Positions 45,798-54,505 of a stretch of DNA of 64,000 nucleotides are shown here, piece by piece. The notes below the pieces were generated by a model. That model ran no database searches. It was not told the DNA's origin and saw nothing but the letters and a program-made list of their open reading frames with translations. The number at the start of each line of letters is the position of its first letter. Positions within the stretch are counted from its first letter, which is position 1. A program made the translations under genes and the position numbers. The stretch comes from Mucispirillum schaedleri ASF457 (GTDB taxonomy: Bacteria > Chrysiogenota > Deferribacteres > Deferribacterales > Mucispirillaceae): assembly GCF_000487995.2 (NCBI RefSeq), contig NZ_CP097562.1:186001-250000 (forward strand). Direction: 5' to 3'.

Positions 45798-47549
45798 TTA
45801 AAATTGTTTACTGTTTACATCATCAAGAATATCTTTTGCAACCTGAGATACTCGTGCACTAATATCTGATGATATATTTGCTATTCTTACATTTTCACTT
45901 GTATCTGATTCCAGCTGTGAAATGGTATTACTGATATACTTGATACCTTCTGTTTGTTTAGTAATGGAAATAGTTATTTCATTTATACTTTCCACCAGTT
46001 CATTTATACTTGTTTCAATATCTTCTAATGAATGCTGGGTATTTTCAGCAAGTTTACGAACTTCATCTGCTACAACAGCAAACCCTCTTCCATGTTCTCC
46101 AGCTCTTGCTGCTTCAATAGATGCATTTAAAGCTAAAAGAGTAGTTTGGTCGGCAATAGTTTTTATTATTTTTATTATTTCTCTTGAATTTTCACTTTTC
46201 TTAACTACTTCTGTTGTCTGGTCTTGAATGCTCTGCATAAAATCTGCAATTTGTGTTGTTGAGCTTGCTGTTTTTTGCAGTGTAGAAGCTTGAAAATTAG
46301 TATGCTTATTCAGATTATCAACTGCTTCCGTTAATGCTTTCGCATCATTTGATAAAGATTCAGCAAACTTACAGCTTGTATTAAGCATTTTACGGATTTC
46401 AGTTCCTAATGCATTAGTCACCATTCCTACACGACCATCTGCATTCACAACCTCTGTTGTAAAATTCAGTTGTGTATATGAATCAAATACACGCATAATA
46501 TCTGTTAAGTCACCGCCAACAGAATTAGTCAATAAATCCAAAAGTTCATTCATAGAATCTTTTAATCTATTCAATTCTGGATTTATCCCCATAAGTTGTA
46601 TTCTATTAGTGCTGTCTCCGTCTTTTACTTTTTGGATAACATTAATTGCACTTTGCACTAACGCACTGTCCTGTTCAGTATCACTTTTTGTTCTTTTTAT
46701 ATCATTTTCTATAAGTTTTGATATTGAACCAAATTCATCTTTTGAGTTTATAGGTATAAAATCAATATCTTTGCTTTCATGATGAAGATATGCAAAAAAT
46801 CTTTTGAAATTATATTCCAAAGCTTTCATACTTTTAATGATATTTGCATAAAAAAGGTATACAAATGGGAAGAATATTATACAGAATACTACTACCCCTA
46901 TAAATAATGATTTAGCAATAATACTTTTAAATTTGCTTATAATATTTATAGAGTTATTATCAACATATTCCTGCAATGTGTCTATATATACACCTGTTGA
47001 TATCCATATATTTTCTGTATTTGGAATAATTACCGCATAACCTATTTTATCTGCTATTCCTAAACTTCCATCTGGTTTAGGTTTTGAAAATACAAAATAA
47101 ACGAATTTACCTTCATTATTTTGTGTTTTTGCGGTTTCAAACAATTCTCTTACATAATAAATACCATTATCATCTTTTGTATCATAAAGAGATTTACCAA
47201 TTAAATCTTTTCTAGTAGGGTGAGCTACTGGAGTGTGTTCTTTATAAACAAAGAAATATCCGCTTTTATCTTCTTCAAAACGAAATTTATCAATTGCATT
47301 ATCTATAATTTTTATTTGTTCATCTTCAGGTAGTCCTTTTACTAATTCTCCTAAAGATGCCGCCATAGAGTCTGTTGCAAGTTTTATTTTTTGCTCCACT
47401 TCTTGTTTAAGCAATACATGAATTTGACTGCCTGTTTCTTTTGTCATTTTTCTTTCATGCAACATAACTATCATTAATATAGCAATAATGCCTATAAATA
47501 CACTGCATACCAATACAAATACTTTAAATTTCATAGAAAGATACTGCAT
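45798..47549 (-). CDS. Methyl-accepting chemotaxis protein with a single Cache sensor domain
   Basis: 583 residues: membrane helix 1 (about 8-28), a periplasmic sCache_2-type sensor (about 45-205, with [23 protein letters not shown]), helix 2 (about 213-238), and a cytoplasmic signalling hairpin with the tip [30 protein letters not shown]. Sensor and tip style resemble receptors of Campylobacterota. The ligand is unknown; related Cache receptors bind small organic acids. GGAG lies eight bases upstream of the start. No CheA or CheW genes are in the window. Confidence 0.9.
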   Translation of the reverse strand: MQYLSMKFKVFVLVCSVFIGIIAILMIVMLHERKMTKETGSQIHVLLKQEVEQKIKLATDSMAASLGELVKGLPEDEQIKIIDNAIDKFRFEEDKSGYFFVYKEHTPVAHPTRKDLIGKSLYDTKDDNGIYYVRELFETAKTQNNEGKFVYFVFSKPKPDGSLGIADKIGYAVIIPNTENIWISTGVYIDTLQEYVDNNSINIISKFKSIIAKSLFIGVVVFCIIFFPFVYLFYANIIKSMKALEYNFKRFFAYLHHESKDIDFIPINSKDEFGSISKLIENDIKRTKSDTEQDSALVQSAINVIQKVKDGDSTNRIQLMGINPELNRLKDSMNELLDLLTNSVGGDLTDIMRVFDSYTQLNFTTEVVNADGRVGMVTNALGTEIRKMLNTSCKFAESLSNDAKALTEAVDNLNKHTNFQASTLQKTASSTTQIADFMQSIQDQTTEVVKKSENSREIIKIIKTIADQTTLLALNASIEAARAGEHGRGFAVVADEVRKLAENTQHSLEDIETSINELVESINEITISITKQTEGIKYISNTISQLESDTSENVRIANISSDISARVSQVAKDILDDVNSKQF

Positions 47550-47597
47550 ATATCAATCTCCATTATAATATATAATATGATTTAAAATATTAATATT

Positions 47598-47627
47598 CAC
47601 GACTTTTCAGCATAAGGAAAAGTCGTG
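47598..47627 (-). terminator. Terminator after the phosphofructokinase gene
   Basis: An 11-bp perfect stem (CACGACTTTTC at 47598-47608 with GAAAAGTCGTG at 47617-47627), 12 bases past the minus-strand gene. Confidence 0.75.
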
Positions 47628-47638
47628 AGTTTAGCATA

Positions 47639-48853
47639 TTAATAAATCCTGTCTTGTAATGATTCTATTTTTGAACTTTTTGGACTTGATGGCTGTGGTT
47701 TTCTGCCAAAACATACACCTAAATTTTCATGTAATGCAAGAACACCTAAATCAACATGTCTTTGAATGATAGCATCTTTAGTTACCATATAGCGTATTTC
47801 ACCATTGCCTGTAATATGTGATACAGTCACACCATGAATATTATCAATTAAAAGCTGAACTGCTGCTGCACCAACTTCTTTACCAAAGTTTGCATCATAA
47901 GCAGAGCTTTCTCCACATCTTACAATATGACCAGGGTTGACATCTCTAACTTCAGGTATTTCAAGAAGTCCTTCAACATACATACCAGTTTCTTTCATAA
48001 ATTTTTTAACATCAGGATCAGCTTTCAGCATTTCTTCTATTTTATTTTTTACAAATTTACCAGCACCTGCAAGTTTAACATGACCAAAAGCATCTTTTGC
48101 TCCTCCTTCAGAGAAAAGGTTGCCATGTTCATCTTTAACACCTTCTGCAACTACTATTGTATAAGTGCCAGCTTTAACATCGCTTGCTAAAATTCTTCTC
48201 ATATAAGTATTTTTAATGTGTTCATATACTGCATTAAAATCAACTGGAACTTCTGGTATCAAGATACAGTCAGCATCTGCTGCAATACCGCCGCGAAAAG
48301 CTGTATGACCAGCATATCTGCCAAAAACTTCCATAACCATTATTCTATTGTGAGTCCTGCCTGTTGTTTTTAAATCTTCAAGTATAGTTGCGATTTTATT
48401 AATAGTAGAATCACCGCCAACAGAGTATGTTTGTAAATCTAAATCCATAGTTTTAGGAGCATGAACAACAGGAATACCATTTTCATGAAGGTCAACAACA
48501 ACACTGCCTGTATCATCACCACCAGATATCACAAGACCATCAATATTAAATTTTTTAAGTCCATCAACAATTCTTTTATATTTATTGTCATCTTTAATTT
48601 TAGAAATTTTTACACGCGAATGACCTGCTTCACTTCCTGCTCTGATAGATTTAATATCTTCGCTTCTAGCACAATTTAAACTTGTCAGGCTTTCAAAATC
48701 AACTAAATTATAAAGACCAGCATAACCATTAGGTATAACTAATGCACCAATGCCTTTTGATTCTGCCATTAATGCAGCACCCCTGACAACTGCATTAAGA
48801 CCACCACAGTCTCCCCCTGCTGTAATAATTCCAATATTACGAATGTTACCCAT
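47639..48853 (-). CDS. pfp: 6-Phosphofructokinase, probably PPi-dependent
   Basis: Phosphorylates fructose 6-phosphate. 404 residues with GIITAGGDCGGLNAVVRG, GLVISGGDDTGS and APKTMDLDL. GGDD rather than GGDG, and PKT rather than PGT, are the substitutions known to switch phosphofructokinases from ATP to pyrophosphate. Both catalytic Asp of the T-x-D-x-D motif remain, although the usual Asn between them is Leu. MEVFGRYAGHTA and the C-terminal GHIVRCGE fit the family. GGGGG lies upstream. Donor preference is inference. Confidence 0.87.
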   Translation of the reverse strand: MGNIRNIGIITAGGDCGGLNAVVRGAALMAESKGIGALVIPNGYAGLYNLVDFESLTSLNCARSEDIKSIRAGSEAGHSRVKISKIKDDNKYKRIVDGLKKFNIDGLVISGGDDTGSVVVDLHENGIPVVHAPKTMDLDLQTYSVGGDSTINKIATILEDLKTTGRTHNRIMVMEVFGRYAGHTAFRGGIAADADCILIPEVPVDFNAVYEHIKNTYMRRILASDVKAGTYTIVVAEGVKDEHGNLFSEGGAKDAFGHVKLAGAGKFVKNKIEEMLKADPDVKKFMKETGMYVEGLLEIPEVRDVNPGHIVRCGESSAYDANFGKEVGAAAVQLLIDNIHGVTVSHITGNGEIRYMVTKDAIIQRHVDLGVLALHENLGVCFGRKPQPSSPKSSKIESLQDRIY

Positions 48854-49039
48854 AAAACCCCCTGATTTTAGTTTTTTTATTGATTTATAAAATTATAGTA
48901 TGAAGAATAAAAAAAGTCTATATTTATCTTAAAAAAATATTTACATTATTTTTTTATATTATATACTTCTAAAATCTAACTTGTTATTATAGATAATATA
49001 TGATAGAAAAATAATTTAAAAAAATACAGGGTAGTAAAA

Positions 49040-49804
49040 TTGTTTGATAAAGCTCTTTTTTATAATTCATTGAAAACTTTAAGTTTTGGTAAAAATATTT
49101 ATATTTATGATACTGTTACATCCACAAATAATGTTTTGCTTAATGGGGATTTTTCTTATGGCTCTGTGATAACGGCATCTAGTCAGACAAAAGGCAAAGG
49201 CAGAAATGGGAGAATATGGATAGATACAGGCTCATCGTTGCTTTTTTCTATTTTATTAACAGGGCTTTCTACGGAAATGCTTATGCCTTTTAATATTATT
49301 GCTGGTTATGCTGTATGCAGTGGCATTTCACTATATGCTGAAACAAAATTAAAATGGCCGAATGACTGTGTTATAAATGATAAAAAAGTAAGTGGTATGC
49401 TGCTTGAAGCATCTTTTACTGGCAATAAGGCTGCTAAAATAGTTTTTGGAGCAGGTATCAATGTGTTTAATAAAGAATTTCCTGAAGATATTGCTTATAG
49501 AGCCACATCAGTTTGTTTAAACACAGATAAGGAAATAAAAAAAGAGCTTATTTTAGCTGAAACTTTAAATACTATGGAACAAATGCTTAACCAGTATAAA
49601 GAAGGTATTTTAAAAATAGAAGATTTATGGCAGGAGTATTCTGCAAATTATAATAAAAAAATTTATGTTCATATAAATGGTGTAAAAAAAGAAATGATAG
49701 AAAAGGGTATACTGCCTACTGGAGAACTAATTGTGCAGGATATTAATACAAATCAAATATCAAATATAAATATTGGAGAAATAGGATATGATTTTAACAG
49801 TTGA
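49040..49804 (+). CDS. birA: Biotin-[acetyl-CoA-carboxylase] ligase
   Basis: Attaches biotin to carboxylase carrier protein. Catalytic domain with TVTSTNN, the biotinyl-AMP loop KGKGRNGRIW (GRGRxGR type), LKWPND and KVSGMLLE, plus a small C-terminal SH3-like domain. 254 residues; the N-terminal DNA-binding domain of E. coli BirA is absent, so it is not a repressor. The start is TTG at 49040, with AGGGTAG upstream. It overlaps coaX by 17 bases. Confidence 0.9.
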   Translation: MFDKALFYNSLKTLSFGKNIYIYDTVTSTNNVLLNGDFSYGSVITASSQTKGKGRNGRIWIDTGSSLLFSILLTGLSTEMLMPFNIIAGYAVCSGISLYAETKLKWPNDCVINDKKVSGMLLEASFTGNKAAKIVFGAGINVFNKEFPEDIAYRATSVCLNTDKEIKKELILAETLNTMEQMLNQYKEGILKIEDLWQEYSANYNKKIYVHINGVKKEMIEKGILPTGELIVQDINTNQISNINIGEIGYDFNS

Positions 49805-50558
49805 TATTGGTAATACAAATACTGTTTTAGGAATATATAATGATAACAAATTAATATATAAATTTAGGATACAGTCTATACATGACAAAACTACTGATGA
49901 GTATGCAAGCCTTTTATTAACTTTATTAGAAAGAAATAATGTAAATGTTGCTAAAATTGAAGGAGCAATTATAGGCAGTGTTGTTCCGCAGCTGCAGTAT
50001 ACATTTATAAGAATGATAAAAAAATATTTCAAAATAAATACTTTAGTTGTTAACAGTGAACTAAAAACAGGTATTACTATGCAGGTAGATAATCCTAAAG
50101 AAGTAGGGGCAGACAGAATTGCTAATGCTGTTGCTGGAGTAGAAAAATATGGTAAACCATGTATAGTGATTGATTTTGGAACAGCTACTACATTTGATAT
50201 TATTAATAAGTATGGAGCATATATTGGTGGTATTATATGTCCCGGAATAATGCTTGCTTCAAAAATGCTTCGCTCAAATACTGCACAGCTTCCAGAAGTA
50301 AGCATAAAAAAACCTTCTTCTGTAATTGGTAAAAATACTGTTCATCATATACAGTCTGGTATTTATTTTGGATATTTAGAAATGATTAATGGCTTATTAA
50401 GAAGAGTATTAAAAGAAGAGTTTCTTGATAATAATGTGAATGTTATTATTACAGGTGGACTAGGCAATGATATATCAAATGATATGGAGTTTAAAGCAGT
50501 ATATGAGCCAAATCTTACATTAGACGGTCTTATGATACTTTATAAAAATAACATATAA
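49788..50558 (+). CDS. coaX: Type III pantothenate kinase
   Basis: First step of coenzyme A synthesis. ASKHA fold with VDIGNTNTVLGIY at the N terminus, NPKEVGADRIANAVAG, IDFGTATTFDII and GLGNDIS. 256 residues. Overlaps birA, a common pairing, so the two are translated together. Confidence 0.94.
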   Translation: MILTVDIGNTNTVLGIYNDNKLIYKFRIQSIHDKTTDEYASLLLTLLERNNVNVAKIEGAIIGSVVPQLQYTFIRMIKKYFKINTLVVNSELKTGITMQVDNPKEVGADRIANAVAGVEKYGKPCIVIDFGTATTFDIINKYGAYIGGIICPGIMLASKMLRSNTAQLPEVSIKKPSSVIGKNTVHHIQSGIYFGYLEMINGLLRRVLKEEFLDNNVNVIITGGLGNDISNDMEFKAVYEPNLTLDGLMILYKNNI

Positions 50559-50701
50559 CTTACTAATAAATAAAGTAACATATGTAATATTCTATATAAA
50601 ATATGAATTTTTTTCAATGTAATTAAAAAAATATGTTGAAAAAATATAGAAAAATAGTAGACTAATCTGTGATAAGCTATGAAATAGTTATGGAGAGCAT
50701 A

Positions 50702-51640
50702 ATGAGCGAATTAGGAAATCTTTTAAAATCAACTAGAGAAGAGCAGAAAAAGTCAATGCAGGATGTAGTTGATGACACAAGAATTAGAGAAAATTTTATT
50801 AAAATAATAGAAGAAGGAAGATTTAAAGATTTACCATCATATTTACATGCTTATGGATTTGTAAAAAAATATGCAGAGTTTTTAAATCTGGATTATGAGA
50901 ATGTTGTATGGCCGCTTTTTGCTGAAGAATGTCCAAAAGAAGGAGCTCCAGCACAGCCAAAGGATATTACAAAAGAAGAGTATACTCCACCTACTACAGA
51001 AACAAATTTTTTAGAAAATGAGACAAAAAGTGGTAAAAAACCTGTAACAGTAATCATGCTTATTATTGTGCTGCTTATCATTGGCTATGGTGGTTATTAT
51101 GTGTATTCAAGCAATATACTAAATGATGCAGTTACTATTGGCAGCAATAATGCACCAGCAAATACTCCAGTTCCTGCTGCAGTTGTAGAGTTAGAACCTT
51201 CAGTAACTTTTGCAGGTGATAACACAAGTGATAATAGTTCATATTTTAATTATTACGGCACATCAATTTATGCTGATAATAATACAGATAATATGACTAT
51301 TAATGATAATACTGCAGAGCCATCTTATATTGACCCATTATTTGCTCAGACTATTCCAACACCTGTTGTTTTAGCGCCAGAAAAAGTTAAAGTGAGATTT
51401 TCTGAAAACTGCTGGTTTAAATACAGCACAGATAAAGGCGAAAGAAATGAAGTTAATGCAAGACGAGGCACAGAAATAGAAATAGAATTTGATAAAACAT
51501 TTAGAATAGAAATAGGTAATGCTGTTGCAGTATCAATGGAGTATAATGGACAAGAATATTCTAACTTTGGTAATAGAAATGTTGTTCGTATATTAAATTA
51601 TGAAGCACAAGACGGCAAACTGGAATTAGTTGGAAGATAG
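50702..51640 (+). CDS. rodZ: RodZ-like helix-turn-helix membrane protein
   Basis: 312 residues: a cytoplasmic HTH_25 domain (LGNLLKSTREEQKKSMQDVVDDTRIRENFIKIIEEG, SYLHAYGFVKKYAEFL), a charged linker, one membrane helix (about 118-138), a Pro/Asn/Thr-rich periplasmic linker and a DUF4115 domain (KVRFSENCWFKYSTDKGE, ARRGTEIEIEF). RodZ links MreB to the envelope and helps set cell shape. The start at 50702 follows GGAG six bases upstream; the frame from 50669 has no site. It heads the run continuing to nfu. Confidence 0.87.
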   Translation: MSELGNLLKSTREEQKKSMQDVVDDTRIRENFIKIIEEGRFKDLPSYLHAYGFVKKYAEFLNLDYENVVWPLFAEECPKEGAPAQPKDITKEEYTPPTTETNFLENETKSGKKPVTVIMLIIVLLIIGYGGYYVYSSNILNDAVTIGSNNAPANTPVPAAVVELEPSVTFAGDNTSDNSSYFNYYGTSIYADNNTDNMTINDNTAEPSYIDPLFAQTIPTPVVLAPEKVKVRFSENCWFKYSTDKGERNEVNARRGTEIEIEFDKTFRIEIGNAVAVSMEYNGQEYSNFGNRNVVRILNYEAQDGKLELVGR

Positions 51641-51646
51641 ATTATA

Positions 51647-52447
51647 ATGTTAAAAACAGCAATTTTTATTAATGACTATTTATTATTATTAGATTTTATA
51701 TCTAAAATAGAAGAGGAATTTCCACTTTTGGAATATACTGTATTTGGAGATAAAGAGTTTGCGTCATCATTAGAAGATAGTGCAGAAGGTTATGTAGAAA
51801 CTGATTTGTCTCTTTTAAAAGATGCAGAGCTTTTAATTATGCTTGCAAAACCAATGCAGGATGAAAAAGTTATTAAAAATTTTGATGGAACTATTATAGA
51901 TATTACTGGATATGATTTTGCTCAAGATGCTGAAATATTTAAAGTTTATGAGCCTGTTAGAAAAATTTTAAGAAATATTGCAGTGCCTGTATCAGATGTT
52001 TCTGTCGTTTTATCTCTTCCTGTTTGTATTTATGGCAGGCAGGGGGTTGAAGATTTAATGCAGCAGACAAGAAGTATTTTTACTTTTGATGAGACAAAGA
52101 GTTTAGTTTTTCACAACAGAATAGATTTTAATAAGCATTTTAATCCTGTTACAGCAGGTCTTCAAGTAGGTAAAACTGTTGATGATTTTGCTTCTTCAGG
52201 TGGTGATATATCTATTAGAATATCTCCATTATCTACTGTTTTTGAGATGGATGTTTTTGCAAAAGATATGTTTGGCTTAAAAAATGACGAAGGATATTTT
52301 CCAACTGAAAGTTTTTTTACAGCATCAGATGTTTCTGAACGCAGTGATATTACTGTGATACCACGAAAAAATGGTCTTACTTTTGTTGGAGATTATGTTA
52401 GGGTATTAATAGAAGATATTATTAAACAAATGAAAGAGGTAATTTGA
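51647..52447 (+). CDS. Aspartate-semialdehyde-dehydrogenase-like paralogue, probably not catalytic
   Basis: 266 residues. The segment VSVVLSLPVCIYGRQGVEDLMQQT and the later NRIDFNKHFNPVTA recall the dimerisation/catalytic domain of aspartate-semialdehyde dehydrogenase (V-x-x-x-Q-A-x-S-G-x-G-x-x-x-L-x-Q-T, and F-N-x-I-P). The glycine-rich NADP site and the active-site NPNCST are not recognisable. This recalls Usg, an E. coli paralogue of unknown function. Six bases after rodZ, two bases before the NifS-like start. The assignment is by eye and uncertain. Confidence 0.5.
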   Translation: MLKTAIFINDYLLLLDFISKIEEEFPLLEYTVFGDKEFASSLEDSAEGYVETDLSLLKDAELLIMLAKPMQDEKVIKNFDGTIIDITGYDFAQDAEIFKVYEPVRKILRNIAVPVSDVSVVLSLPVCIYGRQGVEDLMQQTRSIFTFDETKSLVFHNRIDFNKHFNPVTAGLQVGKTVDDFASSGGDISIRISPLSTVFEMDVFAKDMFGLKNDEGYFPTESFFTASDVSERSDITVIPRKNGLTFVGDYVRVLIEDIIKQMKEVI

Positions 52448-52449
52448 TA

Positions 52450-53649
52450 ATGAATCCGATTTATTTAGATAATATAGCTGGAACGAAACCGGATACACGA
52501 GTTGTTGAAGCTGTTATGCCTTATTTAACAGACAAATATGGCAATCCAGCAGCTCATTTTTATCCATTAGGAAGAGAAAGTTATAGTGCATTAAATCAAG
52601 CTAGAAAACAAGTTGCTGATTTAATTGGAGCAGAAAAAGCTGAAAGTATAATTTTTACATCTAATGGCACTGAATCAAATAATATTGCAATAAAAGGTAT
52701 TATGGCAGCAAGCAGTTATAAAAAACATATTATTATAAGCGAAATAGAACATTATTCAATTCAAAATCCTGTGTTAAAGTTAACTAATTATGGTTATACT
52801 TTTACGAAACTGCCTGTTGATAAAAATGGCAGAATTTCACCAGAAAGTGTTGCAAATGCAATAAAAGAAGATACTGCTCTTGTTGCTGTTGCACATGCAA
52901 ATTCTGAAATAGGTGTTATACAGGATATTGAAGCTATTGGCAAACTATGCAAAGAAAAAGGTGTTCATTTTCATGTAGATGCAGTTGCATCATGCGGATT
53001 TATAGATATTGATGTAAAAAAAATGAATGCATCAACATTAACTATTGCAGCACAAAATTTTTATGGTATTAGAGGTGCCGCAGCATTATATGTTGCACCT
53101 GAAGTAAAACTTGTTCCACTTTTTGATGGTGGGTTTCAAGAAAAGGGCATTAGGTGCGGCAGTGAAAATATTCCTGCTATCGTAGGGCTTGGAAAAGCAT
53201 GCGAAATCGCTAAAAATGAAATGGCAGAATACACTGTAAAACTTACAAAATTAAGAAATAAATTAATTGATGGTTTAACAAAACATTATGATTTTCTGCA
53301 TATTACAGGTGATAGAGAAAACAGACTTCCATATCATGTGAGTTTTTGGGTAGAATATATAGAAGGAGAATCACTTTTAATGTGGTATGCTCAAAAAGGT
53401 GTATATTGTGCCAGCGGTTCAGCATGTTCATCTAATATATTAGCAGAAGATGAAGAAGATTTGCAGGCTTCCCATGTATTAACAGCAGTTGGTGTGCCTA
53501 CAGATATTTGTGCAGGTTCAATAACTATGAGTCTGTCAAAATATATTGAAGAAGAAGATATTGACCATGTGTTAAAAGTAAGTCCGGAAATTATTGATAA
53601 ACTTTGTGCAATGAGCCCGGCATTTGACTCGTCAAAAATAAAAAAATAA
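52450..53649 (+). CDS. NifS/IscS-like cysteine desulfurase homologue lacking the PLP lysine
   Basis: 399 residues, full length. Present: YLDNIAGTKPD, TSNGTESNNIAIKG, EIEHYSI (His), HVDAVAS (Asp), GIRCGSENIPAIVGLGKA, and the mobile loop Cys326 in SGSACSS. The PLP-binding motif S-x-H-K-x-Y-G-P-K-G reads AAQNFYGIRG, so His and Lys are Gln202 and Asn203. The family's Gln after HVDA is also Ala. It is followed by iscU and nfu, which argues for an Fe-S role. The Archaeoglobus fulgidus IscS also lacks this lysine. ATG at 52450 follows AGAGGT. Confidence 0.88.
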   Translation: MNPIYLDNIAGTKPDTRVVEAVMPYLTDKYGNPAAHFYPLGRESYSALNQARKQVADLIGAEKAESIIFTSNGTESNNIAIKGIMAASSYKKHIIISEIEHYSIQNPVLKLTNYGYTFTKLPVDKNGRISPESVANAIKEDTALVAVAHANSEIGVIQDIEAIGKLCKEKGVHFHVDAVASCGFIDIDVKKMNASTLTIAAQNFYGIRGAAALYVAPEVKLVPLFDGGFQEKGIRCGSENIPAIVGLGKACEIAKNEMAEYTVKLTKLRNKLIDGLTKHYDFLHITGDRENRLPYHVSFWVEYIEGESLLMWYAQKGVYCASGSACSSNILAEDEEDLQASHVLTAVGVPTDICAGSITMSLSKYIEEEDIDHVLKVSPEIIDKLCAMSPAFDSSKIKK

Positions 53650-53669
53650 ATATATACAGGAGTATAAAA

Positions 53670-54107
53670 ATGGCAGCAGGACCATATAGTGATACTGTAA
53701 TGGATCACTTTACAAACCCAAGAAATATGGGGGAAATTGAAGATGCAAATGGTGTTGGCGAAGTAGGCAACCCATCTTGTGGCGATGTTATGAAATTATA
53801 CTTAAAAGTGAATAACGATGGTGTTATTGAAAATTCAACTTTTAAAACTTTTGGCTGTGGAGCAGCTATTGCGTCAAGCTCCATGACTACAGAAATGTTA
53901 AAAGGAGCAAAAGTAGAAGATGCATTAAAACTTACAAATCAAGCTATTGTTGATGCTTTAGGTGGTTTGCCTCCTGCAAAAATTCACTGCTCAGTTATGG
54001 CTGAAGAAGCAGTAGAAGCAGCTTTAAAAGATTATTATACGAAACAAGGCAAAGATGCATCAATTGTAGACAGCATGAAAGCTGAATTAAAAATAGATGC
54101 TGAATAA
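53670..54107 (+). CDS. iscU: Fe-S cluster assembly scaffold IscU/NifU N-domain
   Basis: Scaffold on which Fe-S clusters are built. 145 residues with the three ligand cysteines in GNPSCGD, TFGCGAAIASSS and KIHCSVMAEEA, and the family start YSDTVMDHFTNPRNMG. The Asp next to the first Cys is present. CAGGAG precedes the start. It follows the NifS-like gene by 20 bases and precedes nfu by 18. Confidence 0.94.
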   Translation: MAAGPYSDTVMDHFTNPRNMGEIEDANGVGEVGNPSCGDVMKLYLKVNNDGVIENSTFKTFGCGAAIASSSMTTEMLKGAKVEDALKLTNQAIVDALGGLPPAKIHCSVMAEEAVEAALKDYYTKQGKDASIVDSMKAELKIDAE

Positions 54108-54125
54108 TCATATATGGAGTGGAAA

Positions 54126-54350
54126 ATGGAATTAAAAGAAAAAGTTCAACAAGTTTTGGATAAAGTTCGTCCAGGTTTGCAGGCTGATGGTGGCGATGTA
54201 GAGCTTATCAGTATTGAAGATGGTGTTGTAAAAGTTGCTTTAAGAGGTGCTTGTGGCAGTTGTCCTTTTAGTCTTATGACATTAAAACAAGGTATTGAAG
54301 CACGCATTAAAGAAGAAATTCCTGAAATTAAGGAAGTTGTTTCAGCATAA
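54126..54350 (+). CDS. NifU C-terminal domain (Nfu-type) Fe-S carrier
   Basis: 74 residues: the complete Nfu domain (VQQVLDKVRPGLQADGGDVELISIEDGVVKVALRG) with its cluster-binding CGSCPFS (CxxC). Probably delivers clusters built on IscU. The start at 54126 follows GGAG six bases upstream, whereas the earlier Met at 54114 has no site. Split from IscU as a separate gene, unlike full NifU. Ends at a strong terminator that closes the rodZ-nfu run. Confidence 0.92.
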   Translation: MELKEKVQQVLDKVRPGLQADGGDVELISIEDGVVKVALRGACGSCPFSLMTLKQGIEARIKEEIPEIKEVVSA

Positions 54351-54380
54351 TATAACATCTTTTAGATTTAAAATTTATCA

Positions 54381-54417
54381 AAAGGCATACATAATATAGA
54401 AATGTATGCCTTTTTTT
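54381..54417 (+). terminator. Terminator after nfu
   Basis: A 12-bp perfect stem (AAAGGCATACAT at 54381-54392 with its complement at 54402-54413) followed by a T tract. Confidence 0.9.
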
Positions 54418-54505
54418 ATTGAAAAAAATATAAAAAAATGATATATATTAATATATATAACTATACATTCATTTTTTATTAGGTGTATATGTGGGAGAAG
54501 ATATT

